Of a stretch of 5,747 nt of DNA, positions 1 through 5,747 are shown piece after piece. The stretch covers positions 1-5,747 of the forward strand of contig CACLQG010000051.1 in assembly GCA_902609035.1 (NCBI GenBank), written 5' to 3'. The stretch is from an uncultured Bacteroidota bacterium. GTDB lineage: Bacteria; Bacteroidota; Bacteroidia; Flavobacteriales; Flavobacteriaceae. Made by a program: the position numbers and the translations under genes. Each line of letters opens with the position of its first letter. Position 1 is the stretch's first letter. A model generated the notes under the pieces. That model saw only the letters and a program-made list of their open reading frames with translations, did no database searches and was not told the DNA's origin.

Positions 1-28
1 ACTTTTACTAACATTAAAATAAACGTAT

Positions 29-2299
29 ATGGCATTTGATATTAACATGATCAAAAGTAATTATTCAGAACTGGCAGATCGTGTAAATTTTGCAAAAAGC
101 ATTTTAAACCGTCCCCTCACTTCTAGTGAAAAAATATTATATGCCCATTTGTGGGATAAAAGTTTTAGACAAGCATACAAAAGAGGGGAAGATTATGTAA
201 ATTTTGCACCCGATCGAATAGCATGTCAGGATGCAACTGCTCAAATGGCACTGCTTCAGTTTATGCAGGCAGGAAAGTCAAAAGCTGCGGTACCAACAAC
301 TGTTCATTGTGATCACCTCATTCAAGCCAAAGAGGGTGCAGCTGCAGATTTAAAATCAGCCAATAACTCCAGTGCGGAAGTCTTTAATTTTCTAGAATCG
401 GTTTCCAATAAATATGGAATCGGTTTTTGGAAACCTGGAGCAGGAATCATTCACCAAGTGGTGTTAGAAAATTATGCATTTCCCGGAGGAATGATGATTG
501 GAACAGATTCTCACACAGTAAATGCAGGAGGGCTCGGAATGATAGCCATCGGTGTTGGTGGAGCCGACGCAGTTGATGTAATGGCAGGCATGCCTTGGGA
601 ACTAAAATTTCCTAAAATGATCGGTGTTAAATTAACAGGTAATCTTAATGGTTGGACTGCTCCAAAAGATGTGATTTTAAAAGTAGCAGGTATCCTTACC
701 GTGAAGGGGGGAACCGGAGCCATTATTGAATATTTTGGCCCAGGGGCAGAATCTATGTCTTGTACTGGAAAAGGCACAATATGTAATATGGGAGCCGAAG
801 TTGGAGCTACAACCTCTACTTTTGGATATGATAGTTCTATGGAGAGATATTTAAGAGCAACGAATCGAGACGATGTTGCAGATGCTGCCAACGAAGTCAA
901 AGAGCACCTCACGGCTGATCCAGAAGTATATTCCAAACCTGAAAAATATTTTGATAAACTCATCGAAATTAATTTAGATGAATTAATGCCACACATCAAT
1001 GGACCCTTTACTCCTGATTTGGCAACCCCCATAAATCAAATGAGGGAGAGTGCCATTGAAGGAGAATGGCCCATAAAAGTAGAATGGGGACTCATTGGTT
1101 CCTGCACCAACTCTTCATATGAAGATCTGTCCAGAGCTGCAAGCATTGCAAAACAAGCCGTTGACAAAAAACTAGTTACAAAAGCTGAATTTGGAATAAA
1201 CCCCGGATCTGAGCAAGTGAGATATACCGCTGAGAGAGACGGACTATTAAATATTTTTGAAGATTTGGATGCTAAAATTTTCACCAACGCCTGTGGACCT
1301 TGTATAGGACAATGGGACAGAACAGGGGCAGACAAAGGTGAAAAAAACACAATCATCCATTCTTTTAATCGAAATTTTTCTAAGCGTGCCGATGGAAATC
1401 CCAACACTCATGCTTTTGTTGCTTCCCCGGAAATGGTAGCTGCTGTTGCCATTTCTGGACGTTTGGATTTCAACCCAATTACCGACAGTTTGCTTAATGA
1501 AGAAGGTGAAACCGTAATGTTGGATGCCCCTCAGGGTATGGAGCTACCTCCAAAAGGATTTGACGTTAAAGAAAATGGATACCTTGCTCCTGAAGCAGAT
1601 GGCTCCTCTGTTGAGGTAGTCGTAAAAGAAAATTCAGATAGGCTTCAACTTCTCAATCCTTTCGAACCTTGGGATGGAAAAAATCTATTAGATGTAAAAT
1701 TACTTTTGAAAGCCCATGGAAAATGTACTACCGATCATATATCTATGGCTGGACCTTGGTTAAGATACAGAGGACATCTGGACAACATCTCAAACAACTG
1801 TTTTATTGGAGCTGTTAATGCGTTCAATAAAAAAACTAATTTCGTCAAAAACCAACTCACTGGTGAATACGGTGGAGTACCCGATGTTCAGAGGGCTTAT
1901 AAAGCACAAAATATTACCACCATTGTTGTTGGAGATCACAATTATGGCGAAGGTTCTTCAAGAGAACATGCTGCAATGGAACCCAGACACTTGGGAGTTA
2001 AAGTGGTACTGGTAAAGTCTTTTGCAAGAATCCATGAAACCAATCTCAAAAAACAAGGAATGCTCGGCATAACTTTTAATAATGAAAATGATTACAATCT
2101 AATACTGGAAGACGACATTTTTAACTTTACAAATTTAGCCGAGTTTTCACCTGGCAAATCACTTATTTTAGAAGTGGTTCATGCTGATGGAACAAAAGAT
2201 AATATTGTAGCTAACCACACTTACAACGAGCAACAAATAGAGTGGTATAAAGAAGGGTCTGCCTTGAATTTAATTAAGAAGCAAAATGTACTAGGCTAA
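29..2299 (+). CDS. acn: Aconitate hydratase, mitochondrial-type aconitase
   Basis: This cytoplasmic TCA-cycle enzyme interconverts citrate and isocitrate through cis-aconitate, using a [4Fe-4S] cluster. The 756-residue product has the usual length for mitochondrial-type aconitase and is shorter than the roughly 890-residue AcnA/IRP type. The three cluster cysteines are visible: C359 in GSCTNSS, and C422 and C425 in ACGPC. Other hallmarks are VHCDH near 92-96, GTDSHT at 158-163 and [10 protein letters not shown] at 640-649. That last motif is in the C-terminal swivel domain and contains the catalytic serine and substrate-binding arginine. The start MAFDI matches my recollection of flavobacterial aconitases. 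The leader is A/T-rich with no Shine-Dalgarno sequence. Only 28 bases precede the gene, so its promoter is outside the window. No frameshift or missing key residue is seen. A strong terminator follows, so the gene ends its transcript. The family call is near certain; the taxon is inference. Confidence 0.98.
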   Translation: MAFDINMIKSNYSELADRVNFAKSILNRPLTSSEKILYAHLWDKSFRQAYKRGEDYVNFAPDRIACQDATAQMALLQFMQAGKSKAAVPTTVHCDHLIQAKEGAAADLKSANNSSAEVFNFLESVSNKYGIGFWKPGAGIIHQVVLENYAFPGGMMIGTDSHTVNAGGLGMIAIGVGGADAVDVMAGMPWELKFPKMIGVKLTGNLNGWTAPKDVILKVAGILTVKGGTGAIIEYFGPGAESMSCTGKGTICNMGAEVGATTSTFGYDSSMERYLRATNRDDVADAANEVKEHLTADPEVYSKPEKYFDKLIEINLDELMPHINGPFTPDLATPINQMRESAIEGEWPIKVEWGLIGSCTNSSYEDLSRAASIAKQAVDKKLVTKAEFGINPGSEQVRYTAERDGLLNIFEDLDAKIFTNACGPCIGQWDRTGADKGEKNTIIHSFNRNFSKRADGNPNTHAFVASPEMVAAVAISGRLDFNPITDSLLNEEGETVMLDAPQGMELPPKGFDVKENGYLAPEADGSSVEVVVKENSDRLQLLNPFEPWDGKNLLDVKLLLKAHGKCTTDHISMAGPWLRYRGHLDNISNNCFIGAVNAFNKKTNFVKNQLTGEYGGVPDVQRAYKAQNITTIVVGDHNYGEGSSREHAAMEPRHLGVKVVLVKSFARIHETNLKKQGMLGITFNNENDYNLILEDDIFNFTNLAEFSPGKSLILEVVHADGTKDNIVANHTYNEQQIEWYKEGSALNLIKKQNVLG

Positions 2300-2309
2300 A
2301 ACTTTATTA

Positions 2310-2345
2310 AAAAAACAACCCTTGAATGCTTTATGGTTGTTTTTT
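2310..2345 (+). terminator. Intrinsic terminator after aconitase
   Basis: A perfect 11-bp inverted repeat pairs AAAAAACAACC (2310-2320) with GGTTGTTTTTT (2335-2345) around a 14-base loop. It begins 10 bases after the aconitase stop codon. The 3' arm ends in a T-rich run, giving the classic stem plus U-tract. The A-rich 5' arm would also give a U-tract in the other direction, so it may be bidirectional, although no leftward gene abuts it here. Confidence 0.85.
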
Positions 2346-2351
2346 ATTTTG
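2322..2351 (+). promoter_or_regulatory. Putative Bacteroidota-type promoter for the glycosyltransferase
   Basis: TTG at 2322-2324 is followed after 19 bases by TTATTTTG at 2344-2351, one mismatch from the TAnnTTTG -7 element. Spacing is right for TTG-N(17-23)-TAnnTTTG. Transcription would begin at about 2357, at or next to the proposed ATG, giving a very short leader or none. The TTG lies in the terminator loop and the -7 box in its T-tract, so the two signals overlap. Such motifs occur by chance in AT-rich DNA, so confidence is moderate. Confidence 0.4.
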
Positions 2352-2356
2352 TACAC

Positions 2357-3286
2357 ATGTTTCAAGTAGCCATTATAATCGTTAACTACAATTTTGAGCA
2401 TCTAACTATTGGATTAATCAAGAGCATCCTAAAATACACCTCAAAAGATTTGATTTATCAAATCATTGTGGTAGATAATGCCTCTAAGAGAGCAAGTTTT
2501 AATAAGCTTGAATCTTTCTTAAAACAATTCAAGTTGCAAGAAAATATTCAATGTATAAGAAGTGAAATAAATACTGGTTTTGGAGGTGGAAATAATTTAG
2601 GTGTAGCTTATGCAGATAGTGATTACATTGCCTTTATCAATAGCGATGTTATATTGGAAAGTGATTGTCTAACAGCTATGAAATCATTTATGGACTATCA
2701 TTCCTCCGTTGGAGTGTCCACTCCGCAAATGCTATCTATGGAGGGAAAAAACAAGGCTTGCTTCAACCATTTTATTTCCCCAGCTTATGAGATATTTGGA
2801 CGTTCAACCCTGCAGTGGATGAATCCAAAAAAATATCCTAATGTTAGAAAAAAATATAGCCAGCCCCTAAAGGTCTCCAGTGTAGCAGGCTCGTTCATGT
2901 TTTTCCGTACCTCTGATTTTGAAAGAGTTGGTGGTTTTGATCCTAAAATATTTCTTTACTATGAAGAAACGGACATATGCAAAAGACTAGTTGAAAATGG
3001 GAAATCTTCATTTTTAGTCCCCGAGACCACCTACAAACATCTCCATGGTGGTAGCACACCAAAATCGATAAAAATCAAAATGGAAATGGTAATATCAAAA
3101 TATTATGTAATAAAAAAGCACTATCCCTTGATTGCCTTTTACCTTTTTTGGGGAATTGATATTATCCGTTCTTTAATCAAACTTGCTTTTAAACCCAAAA
3201 AGTGGCCACTATTTTATCTCAAGCTCATACAAGCTCCACTCAGCTATAGTTTGAAAAATCAACAAATAAAGGATAATAACCTCTAA
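2357..3286 (+). CDS. Glycosyltransferase family 2 (WbbL/rhamnosyltransferase-like)
   Basis: This is a GT-A fold transferase that moves a sugar from a nucleotide-sugar donor to a growing glycan or lipid at the cytoplasmic face of the membrane. In the 309-residue product from ATG 2357, VAIIIVNYN (4-12) opens the nucleotide-binding domain and IIVVDNAS (36-43) follows. NTGFGGGNN (72-80) is typical of the COG1216 subgroup. FINSDV (93-98) stands in for the metal-binding DxD. VAGSFMFFR, VGGFDPKIFLYYEETD (191-206) and KHLHGGST (227-234) form the acceptor and catalytic part. Residues 257-276 are hydrophobic and the tail is basic, suggesting membrane association. A longer frame starts at 2333, but that ATG is inside the terminator hairpin and adds eight residues before the conserved first strand; 2357 is a better start. 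Donor and acceptor cannot be told. It stands alone, with no other polysaccharide genes in view. Confidence 0.9.
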   Translation: MFQVAIIIVNYNFEHLTIGLIKSILKYTSKDLIYQIIVVDNASKRASFNKLESFLKQFKLQENIQCIRSEINTGFGGGNNLGVAYADSDYIAFINSDVILESDCLTAMKSFMDYHSSVGVSTPQMLSMEGKNKACFNHFISPAYEIFGRSTLQWMNPKKYPNVRKKYSQPLKVSSVAGSFMFFRTSDFERVGGFDPKIFLYYEETDICKRLVENGKSSFLVPETTYKHLHGGSTPKSIKIKMEMVISKYYVIKKHYPLIAFYLFWGIDIIRSLIKLAFKPKKWPLFYLKLIQAPLSYSLKNQQIKDNNL

Positions 3287-3347
3287 AATACATTTCATTT
3301 TACCCTGAAATAGGTTTTATAAATTGGGTAATTGATACTTTAGTAAA

Positions 3348-3506
3348 ATGAAAAATTTTATAAAGACACTTGGAATAATTTTAATGGTTTTAGGAACTTA
3401 CCTTTTTGTAGTTAATGTAGTAAATCAAACTGGATATCAAATTTTGATAGGAGCAGCTGTAGGAAGTATGGGCTATATATTTTTTAAAAGTTCCTCTAGG
3501 CTATAA
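3348..3506 (+). CDS. Small predicted membrane protein, 52 aa
   Basis: This short frame begins MKNFIKTLG and ends FFKSSSRL. It has a basic start, one hydrophobic helix at about residues 7-25, a short polar turn (NQTGYQ, 26-31) and a second helix at about 32-46 with a basic end, so it looks like a two-helix hairpin with both ends in the cytoplasm. I do not recognise a family. The start is supported by TACTTTAG at 3336-3343, one mismatch from the TAnnTTTG -7 element, four bases before the ATG; I see no well-spaced -33 element. It lies 61 bases after the glycosyltransferase stop, on the same strand. The ordered composition (lysines at the ends, no charge in the helices) is unlike random AT-rich DNA, but there is no homology evidence. 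A weak hairpin (TAAATC, 5-base loop, GATTTA; 3508-3524) follows the stop. Confidence 0.6.
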   Translation: MKNFIKTLGIILMVLGTYLFVVNVVNQTGYQILIGAAVGSMGYIFFKSSSRL

Positions 3507-3594
3507 ATAAATCTTATTGATTTAAATAGTATCAGAAGTTAATTAACATTCTTAAAAAAGTACTTTCTGAGAGCTCATTTACACCTGCATTTGA

Positions 3595-3610
3595 GAGATT
3601 TCTTCGCTCG
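3595..3610. repeat. Possible remnant of an interspersed intergenic repeat
   Basis: GAGATTTCTTCGCTCG resembles, from memory, part of a short intergenic repeat common in Bacteroidota genomes of the form GAGATTTCTCGCTTCGCTCG followed by AAATGAC. It sits in the only GC-richer patch of this spacer. Only one arm is recognisable and there is no second copy in the window, so this is a weak call. Confidence 0.2.
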
Positions 3611-3875
3611 TTAAGCCCTCTCCACCCTCATTCATTTATAAGTTTGCTCAAATAAGAATAATATAAATCCTTGAAATTAATTAGGAATACATTCAAATAT
3701 TCAAAACACAATGTTAAATAATTTACAATTACTCCTAAGAGGATTAAACTAAATTTTTAAATACTAATAATATTAATGCAAACTTTTGGAAGTTTCTATG
3801 TGTTTGTAAATAGGATTATTTGTTTTGTTTTTGCAGACATTTTTTACACATAAAAACCCATTCTTTTTTGCTTAA

Positions 3876-3883
3876 TACTTTTG
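3876..3883 (+). promoter_or_regulatory. Orphan -7-like box TACTTTTG
   Basis: This is an exact match to TAnnTTTG on the plus strand. I find no TTG at the expected distance upstream, and no ATG-started frame follows before the DoxX-like gene on the opposite strand. It may be a chance match or the residue of a lost gene's promoter. Confidence 0.2.
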
Positions 3884-3901
3884 TAAATAAATTAACTTGT
3901 A

Positions 3902-3931
3902 TTGGGCATTTAATTGATTATCGTAGCTTTG
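3902..3931 (+). promoter_or_regulatory. Promoter match pointing antisense into the DoxX-like gene
   Basis: TTG (3902-3904), a 19-base spacer and TAGCTTTG (3924-3931) exactly match the Bacteroidota form TTG-N19-TAnnTTTG. Transcription would start at about 3937, almost at the 3' end of the leftward DoxX-like gene, and would be antisense to it. No plus-strand coding frame follows. It is the best consensus match in the window but has no obvious gene to serve. Confidence 0.35.
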
Positions 3932-3940
3932 GGAACCATT

Positions 3941-4300
3941 TCAGTTTTCATTGTTTTTTTTTTTTGCCTTGGCAAAATTATCAATAAAAATGATTGCATT
4001 AACAGTGAAATAAATTAATGCAGGTATTGTTTGAATAAAGGTATCATTGATTTTTATTCTAATGGCGACACCCAATAGCATCATTACCGATAGGCCTAAT
4101 GATGATATTATTAGTATCTTTTTATTATAGATACCTATAATACAACCGATTCCTCCTAATAACTGAAAAAAACCAACAATTGGTCTGAACTCTGACAAAC
4201 CATAACGGTAAAATTCATTGACAAATAAATCACTGCAAAAACAGGCTATACCAAAAAAGATAAAAGATGCACCAGAGAGAATGTATAAAACTAGCCTCAT
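3941..4300 (-). CDS. DoxX-like family inner-membrane protein, 119 aa
   Basis: The 119-residue product has four predicted membrane helices at about residues 2-22, 40-58, 62-81 and 89-107. The central stretch, with RPIVGFFQLLGG (39-50), IIGIY and the glycine-rich third helix, has the pattern of the DoxX-like (DoxX_2) family of small four-helix proteins. The biochemical role of most members is unknown, so no reaction is assigned. Length fits the family. The start is ATG at 4300, only six bases after the end of a decayed small gene on the same strand, suggesting a shared transcript from a promoter at 4481-4512. The C-terminal tail (AKAKKKNNEN) is encoded through a run of 12 A residues, so small slips would change the last residues without touching the helices. 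There is no Shine-Dalgarno near the start; a GGAGG lies about 22 bases upstream, inside the decayed gene. Confidence 0.8.
   Translation of the reverse strand: MRLVLYILSGASFIFFGIACFCSDLFVNEFYRYGLSEFRPIVGFFQLLGGIGCIIGIYNKKILIISSLGLSVMMLLGVAIRIKINDTFIQTIPALIYFTVNAIIFIDNFAKAKKKNNEN
3954..3965 (-). repeat. Homopolymer tract of 12 A (T on plus) in the DoxX-like gene end
   Basis: The tract encodes the end of AKAKKKN. As read, the protein ends seven codons later at TGA. Losing one A moves the frame so that about twelve extra residues are added (ending in TMKTEMVPKATIIN). Gaining one A ends the protein sooner, after KKKKQ. Tracts this long are prone to polymerase slippage and to sequencing error. It lies outside the membrane core, so function would probably survive. 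Confidence 0.8.
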
Positions 4301-4306
4301 AATATT

Positions 4307-4457
4307 TTATTTATATAAATCCTCCATTAATTCACTACTTCAATCAATACAAAGCCTTGCAAATGGACTATTATTATATTCCACTGGACCAAATAAAATG
4401 AATTTCTTGATTACAGCTTGTGCAAATATTTTTATTAATGCTATTGTGGTCTTTCAT
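4307..4457 (-). pseudogene. Decayed small CxxC gene upstream of the DoxX-like gene
   Basis: Reading leftward from ATG 4457, the frame gives MKDHNSINKNICTSCNQEIHFI with a zinc-knuckle-like CTSC, then runs into a stop at 4374-4376. Skipping one base near 4390-4394 (in the run ttttatttgg) continues as GPVEYNNSPFARLCID, meets one TGA (4340-4342), then SSELMEDLYK and a TAA at 4307-4309. The span is 151 bases, 50 codons plus one. These pieces read like ordinary protein rather than AT-rich noise, and a promoter match lies just upstream (4481-4512). I do not recognise the family. The alternatives are a functional 27-codon ORF (4374-4457), a sequencing error, or chance. The reconstruction rests on composition only. 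Confidence 0.35.
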
Positions 4458-4480
4458 TTTACATTTTATTTATAATTAGG

Positions 4481-4512
4481 TAAAGCTACAAGTAATATAT
4501 AATGACTAACAA
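4481..4512 (-). promoter_or_regulatory. Putative promoter for the decayed gene and DoxX-like gene
   Basis: Read on the minus strand, TTG (4512-4510) is followed after 21 bases by TAGCTTTA (4488-4481), one mismatch from TAnnTTTG. Transcription would start at about 4475, leaving a leader of about 18 bases before ATG 4457. No other promoter match as good is seen between here and the DoxX-like start. Confidence 0.35.
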
Positions 4513-4624
4513 CTAAGAGTTGGACGATTAAAATACCTACAAGTAATTGAATGCTTTTTCATTTTAAATAATTTTATATGTAGTGTCTTCAATTATAACT
4601 ACTTTAATTGCAATATAAAAGTAA

Positions 4625-4670
4625 TTAGCAAAGCTAAGCTATTTATTAAATTGTAATGATTAAAAAATCA
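4625..4670 (-). terminator. Weak hairpins after the SMP-30 gene
   Basis: Directly after the stop codon, minus-strand TGATT-TTTT-AATCA (4670-4657) can form a 5-bp hairpin. About 20 bases further on, TTAGC-TTT-GCTAA (4637-4625) is followed by TTACTTTTAT, a loose U-rich tail. Both stems are short and AT-rich, so termination may be partial. The remaining stretch 4458-4624 holds only the promoter match for the next leftward gene. Confidence 0.3.
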
Positions 4671-5654
4671 CTAAAGCTTAACTCTTGTGAGATACATATC
4701 AGTAGTCATGTATAAATAATTGTAGTCTCTATCAAAATTACAATTTGATGTCCGCTCCTCAGTTTTTATTGTCCCTAAATGATCTCCACTCTTTGATATT
4801 ATCAAAACTCCCCCTGGTCCAGTGCAAAAAATTGCACCCTTTGGGTGAATTTTAAGTCCATCAAAATTTCCTTTGTATTTTTTTGATAATTCATTTCCAT
4901 CAAAAAATACGGTGGGATTTTTAACTCCGCTAGTTGTTATGTCATAGGACATAATTATTGGATTGTTACTATCAGAATTTGATACATATAAGATTTTCTG
5001 ATCTTTTGAAATTCCAATCCCATTTGGTCTGCTTAAATCTTTAATTAAGAGGGAAAGAACCCCTGATTTAGATAATTTAAAAACACCATTGAAGGGTAGT
5101 TCTTTTAATTCATCATCATCTTTTTTTTGCAACCCCCCCGGTGGATCGGTAAAAAATAAATCCCCATTTTCAGCATACACTAAGTCGTTTGGACTATTAA
5201 AAAGTTTTCCTTGAAATTTATCAATAATCGTTGTAAAGTTTTTTTCTATAAAATTATCAAGTCTAGCAACTCGTCTATCTCCAACCATACACAATACAAG
5301 CTTTCCATTTTCATCTATAACTAATCCGTTTGAACCTTTTTTTGTATTATTAGGAACAATTCCTGTATAGCCACTAGGCTCAATAAAAACTTCCAAACCA
5401 TTTGATTCATCCCATTTATAAATTTTATTACTTGGGACATCAGAAAATAAAACTGCATTCAATTCATTCACCCACACTGGTCCTTCTGACCAGTCAAAGC
5501 CTTCAGCAAGTATTTCAATTTTATTCTCTTTAGAAATGAATTGTTTCATCTCAGATGTTAACTGTTCAATTGAACCTAAAGTCCTTTTTTCTTGTGCATT
5601 AATGTTTTTTAAGAAAAAAAGTATCAAAAACAAAACAATTTTTGGCTTTCTCAT
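4671..5654 (-). CDS. Exported SMP-30/gluconolactonase/LRE-like protein
   Basis: This is a six-bladed beta-propeller of the SMP-30/gluconolactonase family, whose members are metal-dependent hydrolases often acting on sugar lactones. MRKPKIVLFLILFFLKNINA is a signal peptide with likely cleavage at A20/Q21 and no lipobox, so a soluble periplasmic protein is expected. The family metal ligands are all visible: E57 in DWSEGPVW (54-61), N156 in NSPNDL (153-158) and D265 in NFDGLK (263-268). RPNGIGIS (209-216) supplies the second conserved asparagine loop. Length (327) is normal. The loop after FFTDPP (167-172) reads GGLQKKDDDE, where relatives commonly have YGL as I recall it; it is encoded through G7 and A8 runs that stay in frame. 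The start at 5654 is the first that gives the full signal peptide. An upstream gene ends 33 bases before it, so they probably form an operon. The lactone substrate is not deducible; confidence in the family is high. Confidence 0.92.
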   Translation of the reverse strand: MRKPKIVLFLILFFLKNINAQEKRTLGSIEQLTSEMKQFISKENKIEILAEGFDWSEGPVWVNELNAVLFSDVPSNKIYKWDESNGLEVFIEPSGYTGIVPNNTKKGSNGLVIDENGKLVLCMVGDRRVARLDNFIEKNFTTIIDKFQGKLFNSPNDLVYAENGDLFFTDPPGGLQKKDDDELKELPFNGVFKLSKSGVLSLLIKDLSRPNGIGISKDQKILYVSNSDSNNPIIMSYDITTSGVKNPTVFFDGNELSKKYKGNFDGLKIHPKGAIFCTGPGGVLIISKSGDHLGTIKTEERTSNCNFDRDYNYLYMTTDMYLTRVKL

Positions 5655-5658
5655 TAGT

Positions 5659-5666
5659 CAAAAATA
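5659..5666 (-). promoter_or_regulatory. -7-like box TATTTTTG before the SMP-30 gene
   Basis: Minus-strand TATTTTTG matches TAnnTTTG exactly and ends four bases before the ATG. The nearest upstream TTTG is only 13 bases away, too close for the usual spacing, and another gene ends 33 bases upstream. It may be an internal promoter or a chance match. Confidence 0.2.
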
Positions 5667-5687
5667 AAAACTTTTTCATCAAATTTG

Positions 5688-5747
5688 TTAATCTTTTATA
5701 ACTGTTATATCCAAAACATGACTTAATCCCTTTTCATCGAATACATA
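5688..5747 (-). CDS. C-terminal end of an unidentified gene (partial)
   Basis: From the right edge the minus strand is open for 19 codons, reading YVFDEKGLSHVLDITVIKD, before TAA at 5690-5688. The other two minus frames close within eight codons. The residues have a protein-like mix of charged and alternating hydrophobic positions (VLDITVI suggests a final beta strand). It lies 33 bases before the SMP-30 start on the same strand, so the two are probably co-transcribed. There is too little sequence to name a family; the rest lies outside the window. Confidence 0.55.
   Translation of the reverse strand, partial: YVFDEKGLSHVLDITVIKD

Larger units (their letters stand above)
3507..3940. other. 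434-base AT-rich spacer without a convincing gene
   Basis: This spacer separates the rightward 52-aa gene from the leftward DoxX-like gene. All frames are broken. Small structures are present: palindrome AAAGTACTTT (3557-3566); a GC-richer island at about 3568-3630; hairpin AAACTT-TTGG-AAGTTT (3780-3795); inverted repeat TATGTGT/ACACATA (3797-3803 and 3846-3852); and a 10-base direct repeat TTTGTAAATA (3803-3812 and 3880-3889). Two tiny frames exist, 18 codons on minus (3579-3635) and 25 hydrophobic codons on plus (3776-3853), neither with clear coding support. Promoter-like sequences near its right end are listed separately. There is no strong terminator for either converging gene. Confidence 0.6.

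Noticed and set aside
511..1032. 173-codon minus-strand frame inside the aconitase gene
   Set aside because: It lies wholly antisense to conserved aconitase sequence; its composition follows from the opposite strand and no domain is seen.
1036..1407. 123-codon minus-strand frame inside the aconitase gene
   Set aside because: It is antisense to the region encoding the cluster-cysteine motifs and has no independent coding signs.
1806..2015. 69-codon plus-strand frame inside the aconitase gene
   Set aside because: It is out of frame within the conserved swivel domain, with no start context or domain.
3292..3311. ATTTCA/TGAAAT inverted repeat after the glycosyltransferase
   Set aside because: The six-bp AT-rich stem with no adjacent U-tract is too weak to call a terminator.
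3718..3876. Minus-strand reading with a CKKC pair (KKEWVFMCKKCLQKQNK)
   Set aside because: It is interrupted by stops, has no start or family match, and is not clearly better than chance in this AT-rich spacer.
4218..4475. 85-codon plus-strand frame opposite the DoxX-like gene start and decayed gene
   Set aside because: It is antisense to the DoxX-like N-terminus, its residues look like AT-rich noise, and the opposite strand gives a better reading throughout.
5599..5679. Alternative minus-strand start MKKFLFL upstream of the SMP-30 ATG
   Set aside because: It looks like a signal-peptide start but is in another frame and stops after 26 codons, while the frame from 5654 already has a complete signal peptide.
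1..5747. tRNA or rRNA genes, CRISPR arrays, insertion sequences, defence or toxin-antitoxin systems
   Set aside because: No cloverleaf, regularly spaced repeats, transposase motifs or recognised system genes were seen on either strand.

Overview
This is an AT-rich bacterial window that looks like a member of the Bacteroidota, most likely a flavobacterium. The evidence is a mitochondrial-type aconitase of flavobacterial character, A/T-rich leaders without clear Shine-Dalgarno sequences, and several matches to the Bacteroidota promoter form TTG-N(17-23)-TAnnTTTG. Taxonomy is inferred from these signs, not from a search.

Layout. (1) Positions 29-2299 hold a complete aconitate hydratase gene (TCA cycle), closed by a strong intrinsic terminator at 2310-2345. 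(2) Positions 2357-3286 hold a family 2 glycosyltransferase. Its promoter-like sequence is superimposed on the aconitase terminator, and the longest ORF start (2333) lies inside the terminator hairpin, so ATG 2357 is preferred. (3) Positions 3348-3506 hold a 52-residue predicted membrane protein. (4) Positions 3507-3940 are an AT-rich spacer with no convincing gene. It carries a short GC-richer island, a possible scrap of an interspersed repeat, and two rightward promoter-like sequences. (5) On the minus strand, a 4-helix DoxX-like membrane protein (3941-4300) follows a small decayed gene (4307-4457). The two may share a promoter at 4481-4512. (6) Positions 4671-5654 (minus) hold an exported SMP-30/gluconolactonase-like beta-propeller. 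(7) The right edge (5688-5747, minus) holds the last 19 codons of an unidentified gene, probably in one operon with the SMP-30 gene.

How the genes fit together. The left half is a core metabolic gene followed by a lone glycosyltransferase probably acting on surface polysaccharide or glycolipid. The right half is a leftward block ending in a periplasmic sugar-lactonase-type protein. Between them (about 3500-4660) lies a loosely packed, decaying segment. No mobile element, CRISPR array, tRNA or rRNA is seen, and there is no clear sign of a new multi-gene system. The most interesting stretch is the decaying segment: a CxxC mini-gene broken by one stop and one frameshift, a 12-A tract at the end of the DoxX-like gene, and a good promoter match that would start RNA antisense to that gene.
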